Notes: a model not told the origin generated them from the sequence alone. Shown: positions 23,252 through 35,477, counted from the first letter of the stretch. The stretch: DNA of 64,000 nt from Gymnopus androsaceus JB14 (GCA_009733575.1 ML769577.1:1-64000); one strand, 5' to 3'. Program-made: numbers and translations.

Positions 23252-25305
23252 ATGCCCGCAGAACTGAAAGATCTACTATCTGATGATGTTGGTTGGTTCA
23301 ATCTTCCAAGTATCGCGACTGACATCCATTAGGATCCAAGTATAACTCTAACTGGATTATTAACATCTGCTGTCCACGATCAGGAACCTCCCTATACATT
23401 GGAAGGCATTCTTGAAACGCTGAGAAATTCAGATTTAGCTTGCCACTTGGTATGCATGCCTGATTTATCTTTTCTGGCCTCATAAACGTCGCAGGATCCT
23501 CTCAATTCTCTCTCGATTCTTCTTCCGTGTCCTGATCCAGCAGTAGACTCTCTTCTGGATCTGATGTCCGCAGAATGTAGCGCAAAAGAGATCATCATTG
23601 CTTCCGAGGAGAACCTAGAACGGTTACATCGAGCAGCGGTATTGGACGAAGAAGATGAAGCCGAAGATGACGAAGAAGGTCCCCCAAAAGATCTTGCAAT
23701 CAGCGCGCAAGTACTGCGTCTTGTCAGATTATTCTCAGGTGAGCGCAGATGTGCTGGTATGACTGCAATCATTGAGCTCCTTCAGTGATCATCAAAGTTC
23801 CATTTCGGCGGAAATCAGCAGCAGAGATGATCAAACCATTCATACCTGAACTACAGTCTACGATTCGAATCACTGGAGGCAAGTTCTCGAAGGAATCGGG
23901 TCGGGAGACTATCTTACATTCTGCGAGACTGGTTGACCGAATCTTGGAATGGACACAGAATAAGGACGGAGTGACGAAGGAAGAGATTGACGCTTGCAAA
24001 GTGAGTTTCTTTTTTTGCGATGTATTCTGGTGGTCTGAAATATGACCAGGATATTCTTGTACCTTTTGTTGAATCGGTTGTAGACTCTCTAGTTCACTGT
24101 ATTCATGCCTCGTTAGCCAAGAGGGCTTTCAAACAGTGCTTTCCCAGACTAGGCCTTCGAGAAAATCTGGACTCTGGTTGGGAGGAAAATGCAGAGGCCG
24201 TGAATGCTGCTATTGTACGTATCCGATGCTATTAACTACACGAGAAACTAAAGGCGTCTTCTAGTCCTCTCACAGTCGTGCTGGAGATCTGCTAGAACTA
24301 CTGTACAATCGAGAAGCTCCTCTCGTATTCTTGAGCTCACAAACAGCTTACATCTCCCGAGCCTTCATACTCGGAAAAGAACTTCTCCCTCCTCCTTCCA
24401 ATCGTTATCGCCTCAATCCAAGCCAACACTCTCCTCGATGAATCTCTCTCCTTTCTGCTCCTCCATCTCTCTCAGACCCATACATTAGGAAGAGAGCTCG
24501 AACCAGAGACCGTCATACCTCTGTGCACTATCCTCCCTGGACTAGCTAGTGCCCATCCGGATGCCTTCATCCGGCACTGCACCTTCCGTGTGCTTGGGTT
24601 AGTCCTCACAGTAGCACCGGTTCCGCTAAGGATGCAAATTCTCCAAGACCTCGCGAGCGACAAATCTATGCCACAAATGCGCGTAGCCGTCATTGGGTTG
24701 GTAAAGGAGGCAGTTTTACAGGCTCTGACCAAAGCTGAAGCAGCGGGAGCTTCGCAGTCTTCAAACCTGTTAGCTTCCCCTCGGTTCTTGCAAACGTTTG
24801 GGCCTATTTTGTTTCATATCAGATCCTCCCGATTTGTTCGCCGATTCCAAAAAGCCACTGACAGTGAAGGAAATTGAGGAGTCGACGAGTTGCTTCGGCT
24901 TGCGGAGTGTCCTGGCGTTGTATTTTGTGGTTGAAATGAGGGATGTAAAGAATCGGGTGGGTAATGTTCTCGTTCGTCGTTACTGGCACCGTATTCTGAT
25001 GATACGTCCTGTCCTGCCTGTAGACTGGAATCCGCGATCGTGACAACCAAGCCAACATAGAGCGCTACTCTTCTTGCTCCGATGCGAGCAGCTCTTCCAA
25101 AGTGGATCGAGGCAGTAGAGCTGGAGGAACAGAACCACTCCGGTAAGGGGATGCTTTCCGTGCTCGATGGTGTATACGAATGTTGCTAAGCTCGATTATA
25201 GGCCATAGTGCAAATGCAGCTCATCTGCATTCTCATGCTGTAATACCGTTGGTGTCGCTGAAAATGGGCTTGGAGAGGATCGACGAACAGAGGAAATCTC
25301 TGTAA
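23252..25305 (+). pseudogene. YAP-binding/ALF4/glomulin-type protein, multiple frameshifts
   Basis: Exons 23252-23287, 23333-23449, 23495-23738, 23786-24000, 24050-24214, 24265-24956, 25024-25142 and 25202-25305 read as a helical-repeat protein of the YAP/ALF4/glomulin family (fungal members bind Yap-type factors or kinetochores). Diagnostic stretches: EILETLRNS-type start (LEGILETLRNSDLACHL), LVDRILEWTQNKDGVTK, DILVPFVESVVDSLVHCI, HTLGRELEPETVIPLCTIL, MRVAVIGLVKEAVLQALTK, and GIRDRDN before the C-terminus ending LERIDEQRKSL. Single-base shifts occur near 24393 (CTCCCTCCTCCTTCC), near 24822, twice between 24885 and 24920, and near 25064. Conserved sequence resumes after each, so the losses are recent or are consensus errors. 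Partial copies lie at 30228-30690 and 34513-34733. Confidence 0.75.
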
Positions 25306-25798
25306 GATTCTTCTATTAGGATATGGCTCTGTGAAAAGCAGTCCTCTACCTAGTGGAATTCTACTTTTGGAAGTTTTGGAGCTCGAGCGCGCGGCAGTCC
25401 TCTTCCAATTACGCCAGTTCGATAAGCAATGCCTCTCGTATCAAAAATAGAACGACGATGAACTTGCAAGTTGCTTCAAGGCGCTTTTTTCAATTCTTTC
25501 TTTTTCCCTGAGCGTTGATGATATTGATGCGCCCTCCACATATTTGTCTAACACCAACGCTCGTCTTCCTTTAATTTTAATTTTTTTTAGTCAGACTCTA
25601 TTTTCTAAGTGCGATCAACTAGCGGCGGCGCCTAATTAGACGCCCATGCCCATATACTAACTTGCATACACCGGCTATCCTCCGTTTTTGTGAATTGGAT
25701 TCATGAATCGGTCAGTGCAGTGTGTAATTCACGTTTGGATTATGCATCCGGAAGTTTTCCGTTCCAGAGAAGAGCAATTTCTGTCTTTGTCGTAGAGG

Positions 25799-25807
25799 TA
25801 TTTAAAG
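25799..25807 (+). promoter_or_regulatory. TATA-like box of OYE copy A
   Basis: TATTTAAAG lies about 70 bp upstream of ATG 25876. The equivalent position in copy B reads TATAAAAG, a better TATA consensus, so basal expression of the two copies may differ. Confidence 0.5.
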
Positions 25808-25875
25808 GATGTCGCATTTCCCTCTATTTTCCCAACAATCCTTTCACCTCAAGTTCTAAATCTAACAACTTCATA

Positions 25876-27243
25876 ATGGCTACAACTACCAGCAAAAACC
25901 AAAGCTCCCTAGCCCTCTTCCAACCTGCCCATGTTGGAAACATGTTGCTCCAGCACCGTATAGTAATGGCTCCTCTTACGCGCTTCCGAGCTACAGCAGA
26001 ACACGTCCCGCTCCCTATTGTCGCTGAACACTATGCTCAACGCGGGTCGGTTCCTGGAACGCTCCTCGTTACTGAGGCAACCCTAATCGAACACGAAGCA
26101 GGAGGATACGCTCACGTTCCCGGTATCTGGAGTGATGAACAAATTGCTAGCTGGAAGAAGGTCGGTATCTGTTCTATATATCCAAGTATTTCTTTAAGAC
26201 TTTTATTCCATAGGTTACTGCCGCCGTCCATGCCAAAGGATCTTTCATTTTCCTTCAAATTTGGGCTCTTGGACGCGCCGCCGTCCCAGGAAAGCCCGGC
26301 ATGGAACCCGACTATCCCTATGACTTTGTTTCTGCCTCCGACATTCCTATGGATCCCTCATCCACCGAGAAACCCCGTCCCCTAACTATATCCGAAATCC
26401 AGAAATACATTGGCTGGTACTCGATTGCAGCTAAAAACGCCGTCGAGCGAGCAGGGTTCGATGGTGTTGAAATTCACGCTGCGAATGGGTAATTATTCAA
26501 TTCATAGAATCTACGCTAGAAGCTGACGACTATCAACAGGTACTTGCTTGATCAGTTTTTGCAGGACGTGAGTAATGCGAGGGAGGATAGTTATGGTGGT
26601 AGTGTGGAGAATCGGGCGAGATTTGCGTTGGAGGTTGTCGATGCTGTGGTCAAAGCTGTTGGGCCTAGTAAGACGGCGATTAGGATTAGTCCGTGGAACA
26701 CTTTCCAAGGTTGGTTACTAATTTTGTTATTAGCTCGGGTTCCAGTTGACTGACTTGAAATTTCACAGGAATGAAAATGAAAGATCCAAGACCCACCTTC
26801 AAATACCTCGTACAAGAAATCAAGAAAGCCCATCCTACGCTTTCTTACATCCATTTTGTCGAGCCTCGTGCAGATGGGTTCGACATTTTAGATGATGTAC
26901 CAGACCACGAAAACAATGATTTCATAAGGGAAGTTTGGACGCAGCAGGGGAACGCAAGATGGTCTATTACTGCTGGAGGATATGTCCGTGAAAGCGCAAT
27001 TTCGGCGGCGGAGAAGAATAAAGGGAATTTGGTCGCTTTCGGGAGGTTGTTCATCGGGAATGTGAGTTTCAATTTGGTTTTGGTTTCGTGCAGTGAGACT
27101 GATATAATACTATCTAGCCCGACCTTCCTTACCGCTTGGAGCACGATATTTCTCTTAACAAACCTGATAGGACTAAGTATTATGCCCCCAACTCGACTGC
27201 ACCAGAAGGATACACGGATTATCCGTTTGCGTTGAAGCAATAG
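25876..27243 (+). CDS. Old yellow enzyme family oxidoreductase, copy A
   Basis: Five exons (25876-26160, 26214-26488, 26540-26709, 26769-27061, 27118-27243) give 382 residues, the usual length for NADPH-dependent, FMN-binding old yellow enzymes, which reduce activated C=C bonds. Motifs in order: MAPLTRFRA (flavin-contacting Thr), [45 protein letters not shown] (substrate-anion His/Asn pair and the Tyr proton donor), [33 protein letters not shown] and [16 protein letters not shown] near the C-terminus. Arg occupies the position of Trp116 of brewer's yeast OYE1. All splice junctions keep frame. No signal peptide, so cytosolic. Confidence 0.95.
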
Positions 27244-27299
27244 AGTAGATCGTTGACTCTGGCTAGAAACAAGCAATCAATTAATTAATGTTTTAGAAA

Positions 27300-28365
27300 T
27301 AACATAGACAACTTGTTGAATCTTATTGATATGTTTGGATTCTACATATTAAATGCTATTTTCGGAGGCCAGACGGTAGCTAGCGTAACTGACAAGTAAC
27401 TGACGGAAAAATCGCGCAGAACATACTGATCATTCGATTTGACAGTAGTACTGATATCGTCGTATTCGTTGTCATCTCGCTTTTCATCTCTCCATCTTCC
27501 TTCCAACGCTCAAAGTTCCAAGAGCAATGTAAGCACACCTGTTGACCTATCCGTATTTATCCGCTTTGTCTTTGGCTCAGTAGCATCACAAAATCGAGGT
27601 GATTGCTCTCGCGTCAGAATCTTCCTAGGGTGCACGGTTGGGTGTACGGTTGGGTGTCTTCCGGATATTCCCCATCATAATTCTACCCACAAAGAATTAT
27701 CCTTGGATTTCGAAGGGTTCGCTACAAGCTGGATTGACCCGGCGCGAGTATTGATGACAGTTGTGTATCTCCGAGTCGTCGAGTCGTCTCGTTCTAGTCT
27801 CATTGGTGTTCGCTCTCATCCATCCGCGATCAGCACAGTTGACAACGACTCAATACTTTGAAGCAGGTGTAGGATTCAAGGTGTTACTGGTGTCGGTAGG
27901 TTGTCGGTAGGCGTTGATTCACATTAGAATGATGAAAATGAAAGTTGATTTGGATGTATTCCTAGCCACAGACCAGCCACAGAACGCTCATCCGCAAATC
28001 TGCATTCCGAGGCTGTGTGTCCCAGAATAGGCCTTGTGTGTTGAGTAACATAGCCCGGGCCCCGAAGGGCAAAGTGACCCTTTGCCTGTAGGGAGCCGAT
28101 ACCAATGAGGTAAAATCGTAGCAAAAACAGCTTTGGCCTCCCACATGTGTCACGGTAACTCAAATCAAACCACGAATTCAATCAAGATGTCCTTTTTTGA
28201 CTTTGGGAGGTCACCTATTTCGGCGACACAGCTTTTTGCTTAGAGGCATTTATATCGAGAATTGCTCGACAGGTTGTATCGAGCTGCTTCCTGTCGAAAA
28301 CGTTCCATAGTGGAGATCTACTCTGTGAGCAGACTCTTTTCATCGTATCGGAAATCGAACGCGCT
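27300..28365. other. Spacer with duplicated permease-like debris
   Basis: 27430-27505 matches the start, and 27520-27870 the end, of the debris block seen in full at 37090-38520, implying an internal deletion here. GGGTGCACGGTTGGGTGTAC at 27629 is a short tandem duplication. No intact gene; includes the presumed promoter of the following 7TM gene. Confidence 0.55.
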
Positions 28366-29865
28366 ATGTATCGTTATACTTTTCGTGAGTTCAATTCTTT
28401 GTTCCTCATTTGACTTGAACTCATTGGCTTGTACCTTAGGATCGGACGAGTCTTCCTCTGCAGTGCCTGAGGCCGATTCGACGTTAACGGAATATAAACA
28501 CCTGTTCACTCTTTTCATCGTACTCCAACTCTTCAGTCTCGTTAGCATGATCATCATCCTGCTTACCGCGTCTGTTTCTTCCCTGGTCAAAAAGCGACAT
28601 CTGAGCTGGTCGAACTTCACTGCTACTTGGATCTTCTCCTGTATCTCATACAGGTATGTCCATCATAGCTAACCCTGGATCCCATTTGGGACACTGTTTC
28701 TTTAGTCTTCTAGTAGGGGCTCCAATAACGTGGCAACCTAAATATGCCCTCTGCCTGACACAGGCCGCATTAGTCTACACTGTCCCTACGCTGTGAGTTC
28801 CTCTCTTATTTTGATCCGTAGTAGGACACCCTCTTATCATCAAAATCAATAGGACTGCTTGCTCTACCCTCGCTCTTGTTATACAAGTGAGAAGACAGAT
28901 ATATGTTTACAAATTTTGAAATAGCACTTACTTAAATCTTCAGATTTTGATTACGGTATGCTCTTTTGCCACAACCTCTCCCAAAAATGCCGGTTCTGCG
29001 TCGCATAGATTGTCGACGTTTGTCGTAAGATCTTTGCCTATAACTTCATCACTTCGTATTTGATATTTCGATGCAAAGCTCTTCGTATTTCCTTACCTAT
29101 GCGGGGGAGGGATGTTTGTCTTGTCCTTGACCATTGGACTCAAGGATAGGAGTGTAGTAGCCAGAGCCCCGGGCGGATTTTACTGCAACATGACAAACAC
29201 TCTTCCGTGAGTCACTTCTTTTTTTCAAACTATCACCCTCCTATCCCCCTCCTAAGCCCTGTTTAGAGGAAGACTGTCCGCAGTCATCGTCACTGTGATT
29301 ATGATCATCTGCATCTATCTGGATGTTTATATCTGCGTTATTCTACGCAGACACTGGCATATAGTCTCCGGCAACTTGCAGGCCTCACTTGCGACAGTGA
29401 TGAGAGTGTTAGTTTTTAGTGCGGTCTCGGTAGTGGCTGTTATGTGAGTTTATCTTCTTGGGTGCTTAACCCTATGTGCTGATTTTCCTCCTTTATCAGG
29501 CTGGGCCTCGTTTTCTTTTTCATGCCACTAAGTAAACATGGACCTGGATTGGAGCTCGTTCTGTCTCTCCGTGAGTCCTTCTGCCTATTCCTCTGTCTCA
29601 CTCCCTACTCTTCATGCTAATTTGAGCCTCACTGATGATGTCTTCCTTAGTTTCGTTCGGAGTGGTGTTAGTCTTCGGTACTCAGAAAGACCTTGTTCAG
29701 TCCTGGAACACTGGATTCCAAGCATGCTTTCATTCAATTCAAACAGGCTGCCAAATGCTGATCTCACTTCAACGGCAACCCAGAAGACATGGAATGAGGC
29801 CGTACAGTATTAGCAGTCAGGAAAGCATGATTACTCAGACCAGCGTAAATATTACTTTGGCGTAA
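28366..29865 (+). CDS. Fungal 7TM receptor-like membrane protein, copy A
   Basis: Nine exons (28366-28384, 28440-28653, 28706-28792, 28853-28886, 28944-29024, 29079-29206, 29267-29443, 29500-29570, 29651-29865) keep one frame and give 341 residues. Hydrophobic segments: LFTLFIVLQLFSLVSMIII, WIFSCISYSLLVGAP, LTQAALVYTVPTL plus LALVIQILIT, LFVFPYLCGGGMFVLSL, VIVTVIMIICIYLDVYICV, VLVFSAVSVVAVMLGLVFF and LSFGVVLVFGTQ. A long Ser-rich tail follows. The layout matches agaric 7TM proteins resembling G-protein-coupled receptors; ligand and coupling are unknown. The short first exon (MYRYTF) sets the start. Confidence 0.85.
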
Positions 29866-30227
29866 AGCTGTGTGGTGCTTAAGCTTGCTATCCTGGACTA
29901 TTCACTCTCCCACTTTCTCCCCTGGCTGTGTACCTTCTTGCCCTTCATCTCGAATACATACCATCTTGCTGCATCCTGGATTTCCTTCATTTCTTCCGAA
30001 TTAAGTATAGTAGTACATACAAAACTTTGTCTTAAATTTGAATGTTGGAGAGAGTCCCGAGAACCAACCGCCGCCCACGGCGGTGCATGCGCAATTATAC
30101 ACTATCTTGTCCACAGTACTGGATATCAGAATAAAAGGTTGAATTATCATCATAGTGAAGCTCAATGTGTCAAAGTGAGCAGGTATGTGGAGCGTCAGGG
30201 TCTTATAGTAGGAACATAGTAAGTAGT

Positions 30228-30690
30228 ACCTCCGTATACACTGGAAGGCATTCTTCAAACACTGAAAAATTCAGATTTGGCTTGCCACTTGGTAGGCATG
30301 CCTGATTTACCTTTTCCCGGCCTCATAAACGTCGCACGATCTCTCTCTCAATTTTTCTTCCGTGTCCTCATCCAGCAGTAGACTCTCTTCTGGATCTGAT
30401 GTTCGCAAAATGTAGTGCAAAAGAGATAATCGTCGCTTGCGAGGAGAACCTTAGTAGAACGGTTACAGCGAGCAGCGGTATTGGATGAAGGTAAAGCCGA
30501 AGATGACGAAAAAAATTCTCCCCAAAGATCTTGCAATCAGCGCGCAAGTGCTGCGTCTTGTCCGATTATTCTCAGGTGAGCGCAGATGTGCTAGTATGAC
30601 TGCAGTCATTAAGTTCTTCAGTGATCGTCAAAGTTCCATTTCGGTGGAAATCAGCAGCAGAGATGATCAAACCATTCATACTTACTTGGA
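30228..30690 (+). pseudogene. 5' fragment of the glomulin-type gene (copy B)
   Basis: Matches 23388-23840 at nucleotide level, including the exon-2 end (TTCAGATTTGGCTTGCCACT), the following intron and the LAISAQVLRLVRLFS exon end. The acidic linker is disrupted (ACGAAAAAAATTCTC in place of the Glu-rich run). The copy ends abruptly near 30690 in permease-like debris; its 3' portion resumes at 34513. Confidence 0.85.
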
Positions 30691-30699
30691 AGTGAGTAT

Positions 30700-31735
30700 C
30701 TTCGATTTCGACAGTGTCGCTTTTCGTAAGATTTCCATCTTCCTTCCAGCGCTCAGTGTTCCTTTCCAGCTGTTGTTCAATGGCTATCCTATCCTTACTC
30801 GGTGCATCCCTTCTTTATATATGGCACCGCTGGTACTGGACCAAGATCTTCTAGGTACGAAGATACTGCGTGGTTCCCGGTGCTTGTGATCCTGGGAATT
30901 GGAGGAAAGAACTTGAAGGACGTCTGGAGTCTTGAATCCACTGGGTAACTTTAGAAAGTTTCTACTGTGCTGTTCTGTTTATCTGTCGCCAGCAATATCG
31001 CAGCTGCTTTCTACTTGATTTCGTTAAACATCCAACTGTTCATCCCGATTTTGATGTTCGTTCCCCGATACTTTTCTTCCACAGTGGCAACAGTAATGTA
31101 AACACATTAGTTCACCTATACGCATTTATCCGCTTTGTCTGGATCAGGATCAGTACTGATTCTGCTCCCTTCTACAGTGTACTCCCAATCGCGATAGTTG
31201 GATCCCACAAATTCTACGATGCGCTCGAAAACTTCCTTGGACTAGTTGGATAATGGTGTTCAGCTTTCATGTTATCTGGAATATCTGATCTTCAGAAATC
31301 ATCAATTTTCCGAGTACCCAATCCCTATTTAGAATGTTTCCAAACAGTGACCGCGGGTCTAGCCGCCATTGCAGCCCCTGTAACTTCGTTCGCTCTTATC
31401 GTTCTCATATGTCGTAGATTTGGTTTACTGGGCCTGTAGCAGATCAAACGGGCGATATTGAATTCGAAGCGGCGTTTGTAGTTACCTCTCTGTTGTAAGA
31501 AATCAGACTGAACATGAGCGCGTAACATACTATCGCTATCGTTTTGGGGCAATGTCGCGGCTCTCACTTTCCCTGCGATTTCGTTGTTCATCCCTTGAAT
31601 TTTGATGCTCGTTCCCCGATACTTTTTTACCATCGCGGCAACTGCAATGTACGCCGGTGTTCATCCGTCTTTTTCTTCGGATCTGTGTACATCACCAACT
31701 CAAGGTTATTCTCTCGTGTCAGAATCTCCTAATAT
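30700..31735 (+). pseudogene. NCS1 (purine-cytosine permease)-like debris, copy 1
   Basis: About 1 kb matching 37090-38270. The best-preserved piece, near 31155-31250, reads SAPFYSVLPIAIVGSHKFY then DALENFLGLVG, which fits the late transmembrane region of purine-cytosine permeases. Two partly overlapping blocks carry ISLNIQLFIPILMFVPRYF near 31020-31070 and a shorter variant near 31590-31635, so a short exon has been duplicated internally. Stops and frame changes throughout. Confidence 0.5.
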
Positions 31736-31875
31736 TAAACTATATTCTAGAAGGTAGAAAGTGATTATAATTTTTTAGTATCAATACCTGCAATTTTTCC
31801 TTGCTACATCATCTATCCGCCAGGAACTAGGGGGAAATAGGGACAGAGTTCGCATCTACCGATTCAAGCTCGCTT

Positions 31876-33018
31876 CTACGGGCAACGGCAAGAGTAGAAA
31901 CTGTCATGTCCACAGTTGCATAGGGAGCGCATGTGTCGGAACAGGTAGCATGCCATTGCATTTTCAACAACAAGGTGTGGCGACAATGCGAATTGAACGA
32001 TATCCGTCTGGAATGAAGGGTGCAAGGAGGACAACCAGCTCTACGAATGCTCGCTACCATAGCAATTCTGGAGATATATATATAAAACGTTAGGCAGTAA
32101 ATAATGGGGTTTAGTAACTCACAAAATATGTCTCTGTCCATCGACTAAACAGGATTTTTGAAAAAGCTGGGAGGTGTTGACCTAATATGAGAGATTTTGT
32201 CTTGGCTCTCAACCCCACCGGCGTCTCGTCCAGCGGAAGCTGGGTGTTCTGATACAAGCGATACGCTATAGCAATATATATTGAGGCAGGATAGACAAAA
32301 CCTATGACTGCCGGTGCAATACTTGCGAACGCTGTAGCTTGTGAATCATCCGGTACACAATACATCCCAATCAGCCTGGTATATGAGCCAGTAGCTGCAT
32401 TTATACACAACCCACAAAAGTGAGCCAGAAAAAAAAGTACGTCCTCACTATGAGGGTGTTGTTGATGTAGATTGCCCGTAATCGCAGGAAAAGAAGAAAA
32501 GTTGTGCTCGCAACGCCAGTTACAAACAGTACTGAGAACATCGTACTAGCTGCTGCACAAGCGGGGGCAGTGGCTGTTGTAACATAGGCTCAGTCTAAGT
32601 GTTTTCTTTGAAGAATGGAGGAAGGTACAAATGATGCCAACGGAAGCAGCTTCCATGAAAAGGAGAGAAACCACCGAGATCCTACAAATAAAAAGTGAGC
32701 ATCTGACTTCTTGAGAAAAGGCAAGTTATACAGACCTTGAAACGAAGTAAACAATAAGAGGCAGCCTGAGCCTTCCATTGAACAACATGTCAAAGTCGAA
32801 AAGACAATGGCTAAGTACATCCCAAGACGCTGCCTGAAAACAACGGAATCAACAATGGATGAAGGAAGCACGATGAAAAAAATGACTATTACCGCCACAC
32901 AGCCAATGCACATATAGGTGAAGTACTTTAGCATTTTCTCCACTTCAGGAGGCAAAGAATCTTGAGACAGAGTTTCCTGAGGCTCTTGTGTGGGGACGAA
33001 GGCTTTAAACGACGACAT
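31876..33018 (-). pseudogene. Fungal 7TM membrane protein, frameshifted
   Basis: From ATG 33018 (MSSFKAFVPTQEPQETLS) the protein runs through KYFTYMCIGCVAVIVIFFI, GMYLAIVFSTLTCCSMEGS, ISVVSLLFMEAASVGIICT, MFSVLFVTGVASTTFLLFL, INAATGSYTRLIGMYCVPD, ASIAPAVIGFVYPASIYIA and VVENAMACYLFRHMRSL (a variant of the NxMACRVxR motif seen near the end of many agaric 7TM proteins). At least two joints need a one-base shift: after the 32,690-region intron and at a T8 run near 32423, where T9 would join VRTYFF to LAHFCGLCINAA. A third lies before the last exon. It is single-copy, inverted relative to its neighbours, and sits inside the split copy-B glomulin gene. Confidence 0.62.
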
Positions 33019-34085
33019 CCATGAAGTGGAAAGAGACCGGCTGCGTCAGTGATCATTGATCTGTTGGATATGCTCTGCTTACAATCTACGGTTGTTGTCG
33101 CTGCGCAAATGATCCGTTAGGCGTATTTAGAATCGACTTCGAAAACACTTTGCGGAAATACTAACCGTAGAAATCTTGCGATTCGGGCCCAATCCGGACC
33201 TGCAAAAACTTCGGACACATCGGGCCGCATGGCCGTATTGCTCTTGAACCACTCATGTCACGAAATTGTGCACAATAAATAACGTCGTTGCTTTTGAAGC
33301 CATTATCGGTTCATAAATCGGACCTGATTCCTATGCTTCTCTTCCGCCAGCTTCCACCTCCGCCTCGAAGCCTCGAAAACTAGCCTTGAACTACAAAAAT
33401 AGAATCTTAGACCTGCTCGATAGTTCACATCTTTGAGATTTTACATCCCGTCCTTGGTACTCGATGGCTCTTTGGGTACGTGTAACTCTTAACCACCAAA
33501 AATTCGCCTCTCATTGCTGTGCTTTTCTTCTTGTCCTCTTACTCATTCTTCGTGTTCTCAAACTCCTACCAAAAACACGATAGCACATCTGTCTATTCTC
33601 CCTCACTTGCAACATTTTCAACTGTTCCCAAACTCGTCAAAGGCCCTAACTCTGGGAAGTGGCAGTGGGAGCTACGTCTCATTCAGGTCAATCGAGGTCG
33701 CCATTCCCGCCATGGCAAAGAAGGATGTCCGTCACGTCGATACGACAAGTGGAAGGCTTGGGCAAATTGGCTCTGGATCTGCTTTGTGGGTGGGTATGAC
33801 AGAGACGGAGCCACAAGTCGAAAATTGCCCTGGTTCACTTGAATTAAATCGTATACAACACAAATCTTCTTTCCTTCGTTATGATGCACCTATCCTTCGT
33901 CAATAGCGAACCAATATGCATTGCTGTCCTTCGTCTCCCTAGGTTGACTAAAGCGCGACTCATGATTTGTGAAAGCACATCCGGATTCCAACATTGTGTT
34001 GGAATTCGGAGACCATGGATTACTCGGGCTCGTTCACTCTTTGCCACTCCCAGGAAGCTGCGCGAGGTTTTTACGGGGTCCTCTC
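33019..34085. other. Unresolved region
   Basis: Presumed 5' flank of the 7TM pseudogene, then plus-strand open frames (33514-33906; VAIPAMAKKDVRHVDTTSG region) with no recognised domain. Nothing else supported. Confidence 0.35.
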
Positions 34086-34089
34086 ATAG

Positions 34090-34512
34090 TTATTGTCATC
34101 TCGCTTTTTGTAAGATTGATCTCTCCATCTTCCTTCCAGCGCTCAGTGTTCCTTTTCAGCTGTCCTTTTCAGCTGTCGTTCAGTGGCTACTCTATCCTTA
34201 CTCGGCAAGCCTCCCTTCTTTATATACGCCGTTGGTGCTCGACCAAGGTCTCCTAGGTACATTGTACAAATGTATTGGGCGGTTCCCGGTGCTTGTTCTT
34301 TCTTGCCGCCTTGGGAATTGGAGGAAAGAACTTCGATGACTGTGCCGCCATCTGAGCCAGTCGACTCTACATCGTGGATTTGTGTTCACGTACTCTCCGC
34401 TGGTGTCTGAGTTTACGATTTACTTTCATCCGAGTGTTTCAAGGAGTAGGGCTACGATGGCTCCAGCATCGGAGGTCTGCTGGAAGCAGTCTTGAATCCA
34501 CTGGGTAACTTA
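34090..34512 (+). pseudogene. NCS1-like debris, copy 2 (short)
   Basis: Matches the first part of the block at 37100-37480 (CTCTCCATCTTCCTTCCAGC, TACTTTCATCCGAGTGTTTC, GTCTTGAATCCACTGGGTAA) and contains an internal repeat (CCTTTTCAGCTGT twice). It joins directly to the 3' fragment of the glomulin-type gene. Confidence 0.6.
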
Positions 34513-34733
34513 TGCGAGTGGTAGCTCTTCCAAAGTGGATCGAGGCAGTAGAGCTGGAGGAACTGAACCAGTCCGGTAAGGGATGCTTTCCGTGCTCCAT
34601 GGTGTATACGAATTTTGCTAAGCTCGATCATAGGCCGTAGTGAAAATGCAGCTCATCTGCATTCTCAACCATTAAGTTGGTCTCGCTGAAAATGGGCTTG
34701 GAGAGGATCGACGATCAGAGGGAATCTCTGTAA
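34513..34733 (+). pseudogene. 3' fragment of the glomulin-type gene (copy B)
   Basis: Matches 25083-25305: the ALPKWIEAVELEE exon end, the intron, and the terminal exon ending at TAA 34731-34733 after an ESL variant of RKSL. This is the left edge of the copy-B block that continues into the second old yellow enzyme gene. Confidence 0.85.
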
Positions 34734-35477
34734 CATTCTTCCATTAGGATATGGCTCTGTGAAACGCAGTCCTCTACTTGGTGGAATTCTACTTTTGCAA
34801 GTTTTGGAGGAGCCTACTGATGAGGGAGCTTGCACACGCGGCAGTTCTATTCCAATTGTGCCAGTCTGCTTGACTGAATTTCGATAAGCAATGCCTCATA
34901 TCGAAAATAAAGAATGATGATGAACTTGCGAGCTGCTTCAGGGCGCTTTTTCAATTCTTTCTTTTTCCCTGGGATGTTTTCTTTTTTCCTCGTCCTCCTA
35001 GTGCAGTGGAGAGTAATTTCGTGTGTTTCAAGAAGAGTTTGACCTGGAGAAAAGCGCTGGCGATATTGATGCGCCCTCAAGACATTCAACGCTTTGGCGA
35101 AGAGATTCCGGATTGCAAGGCCAATCCATCATTAGTACGGTGAGTCCCACTTGCACATTTTCGTTTAATTATAATGTTTTAGTCAGACTCCATTATTTAC
35201 CGAACCATTTCGGCTTTAGGCATGCCATTGGATTAATGAATTTCGGATTTTTCGGATCCTTATTTCATCAGCCTCAGAAGTGCGATCAACTAGCGGCGGC
35301 GCCTAATTAGACGCCCATGCTCATATTCTAACTTGCGGCTATCCTCCGTTTTCGTGAATTGGATTCATGAATCGGTCAGTGCAGTGTGGAATTCAGTTTT
35401 GTATTATGCATCCGGAAGTTCTCCGTACCAGAGAAGAGCGATTTCTGTGGAGCAATTTCTGTCTTTGTTGTAGAGGG

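Larger units (their letters stand above)
25080..30215. repeat. Segmental duplication, copy A
   Basis: Contains the 3' end of the glomulin-type gene, an old yellow enzyme gene, a gene-debris spacer and a 7TM gene in the same order and orientation as copy B (34513-40700). The intergenic DNA also aligns, including the 5' flank of the old yellow enzyme gene. Relative to copy B, about 1 kb of permease-like debris is missing between about 27505 and 27520. Confidence 0.88.

Noticed and set aside
26591..27276. Minus-strand ORFs opposite the old yellow enzyme genes
   Set aside because: They are antisense of conserved OYE exons; the sense frame has the catalytic motifs and canonical introns.
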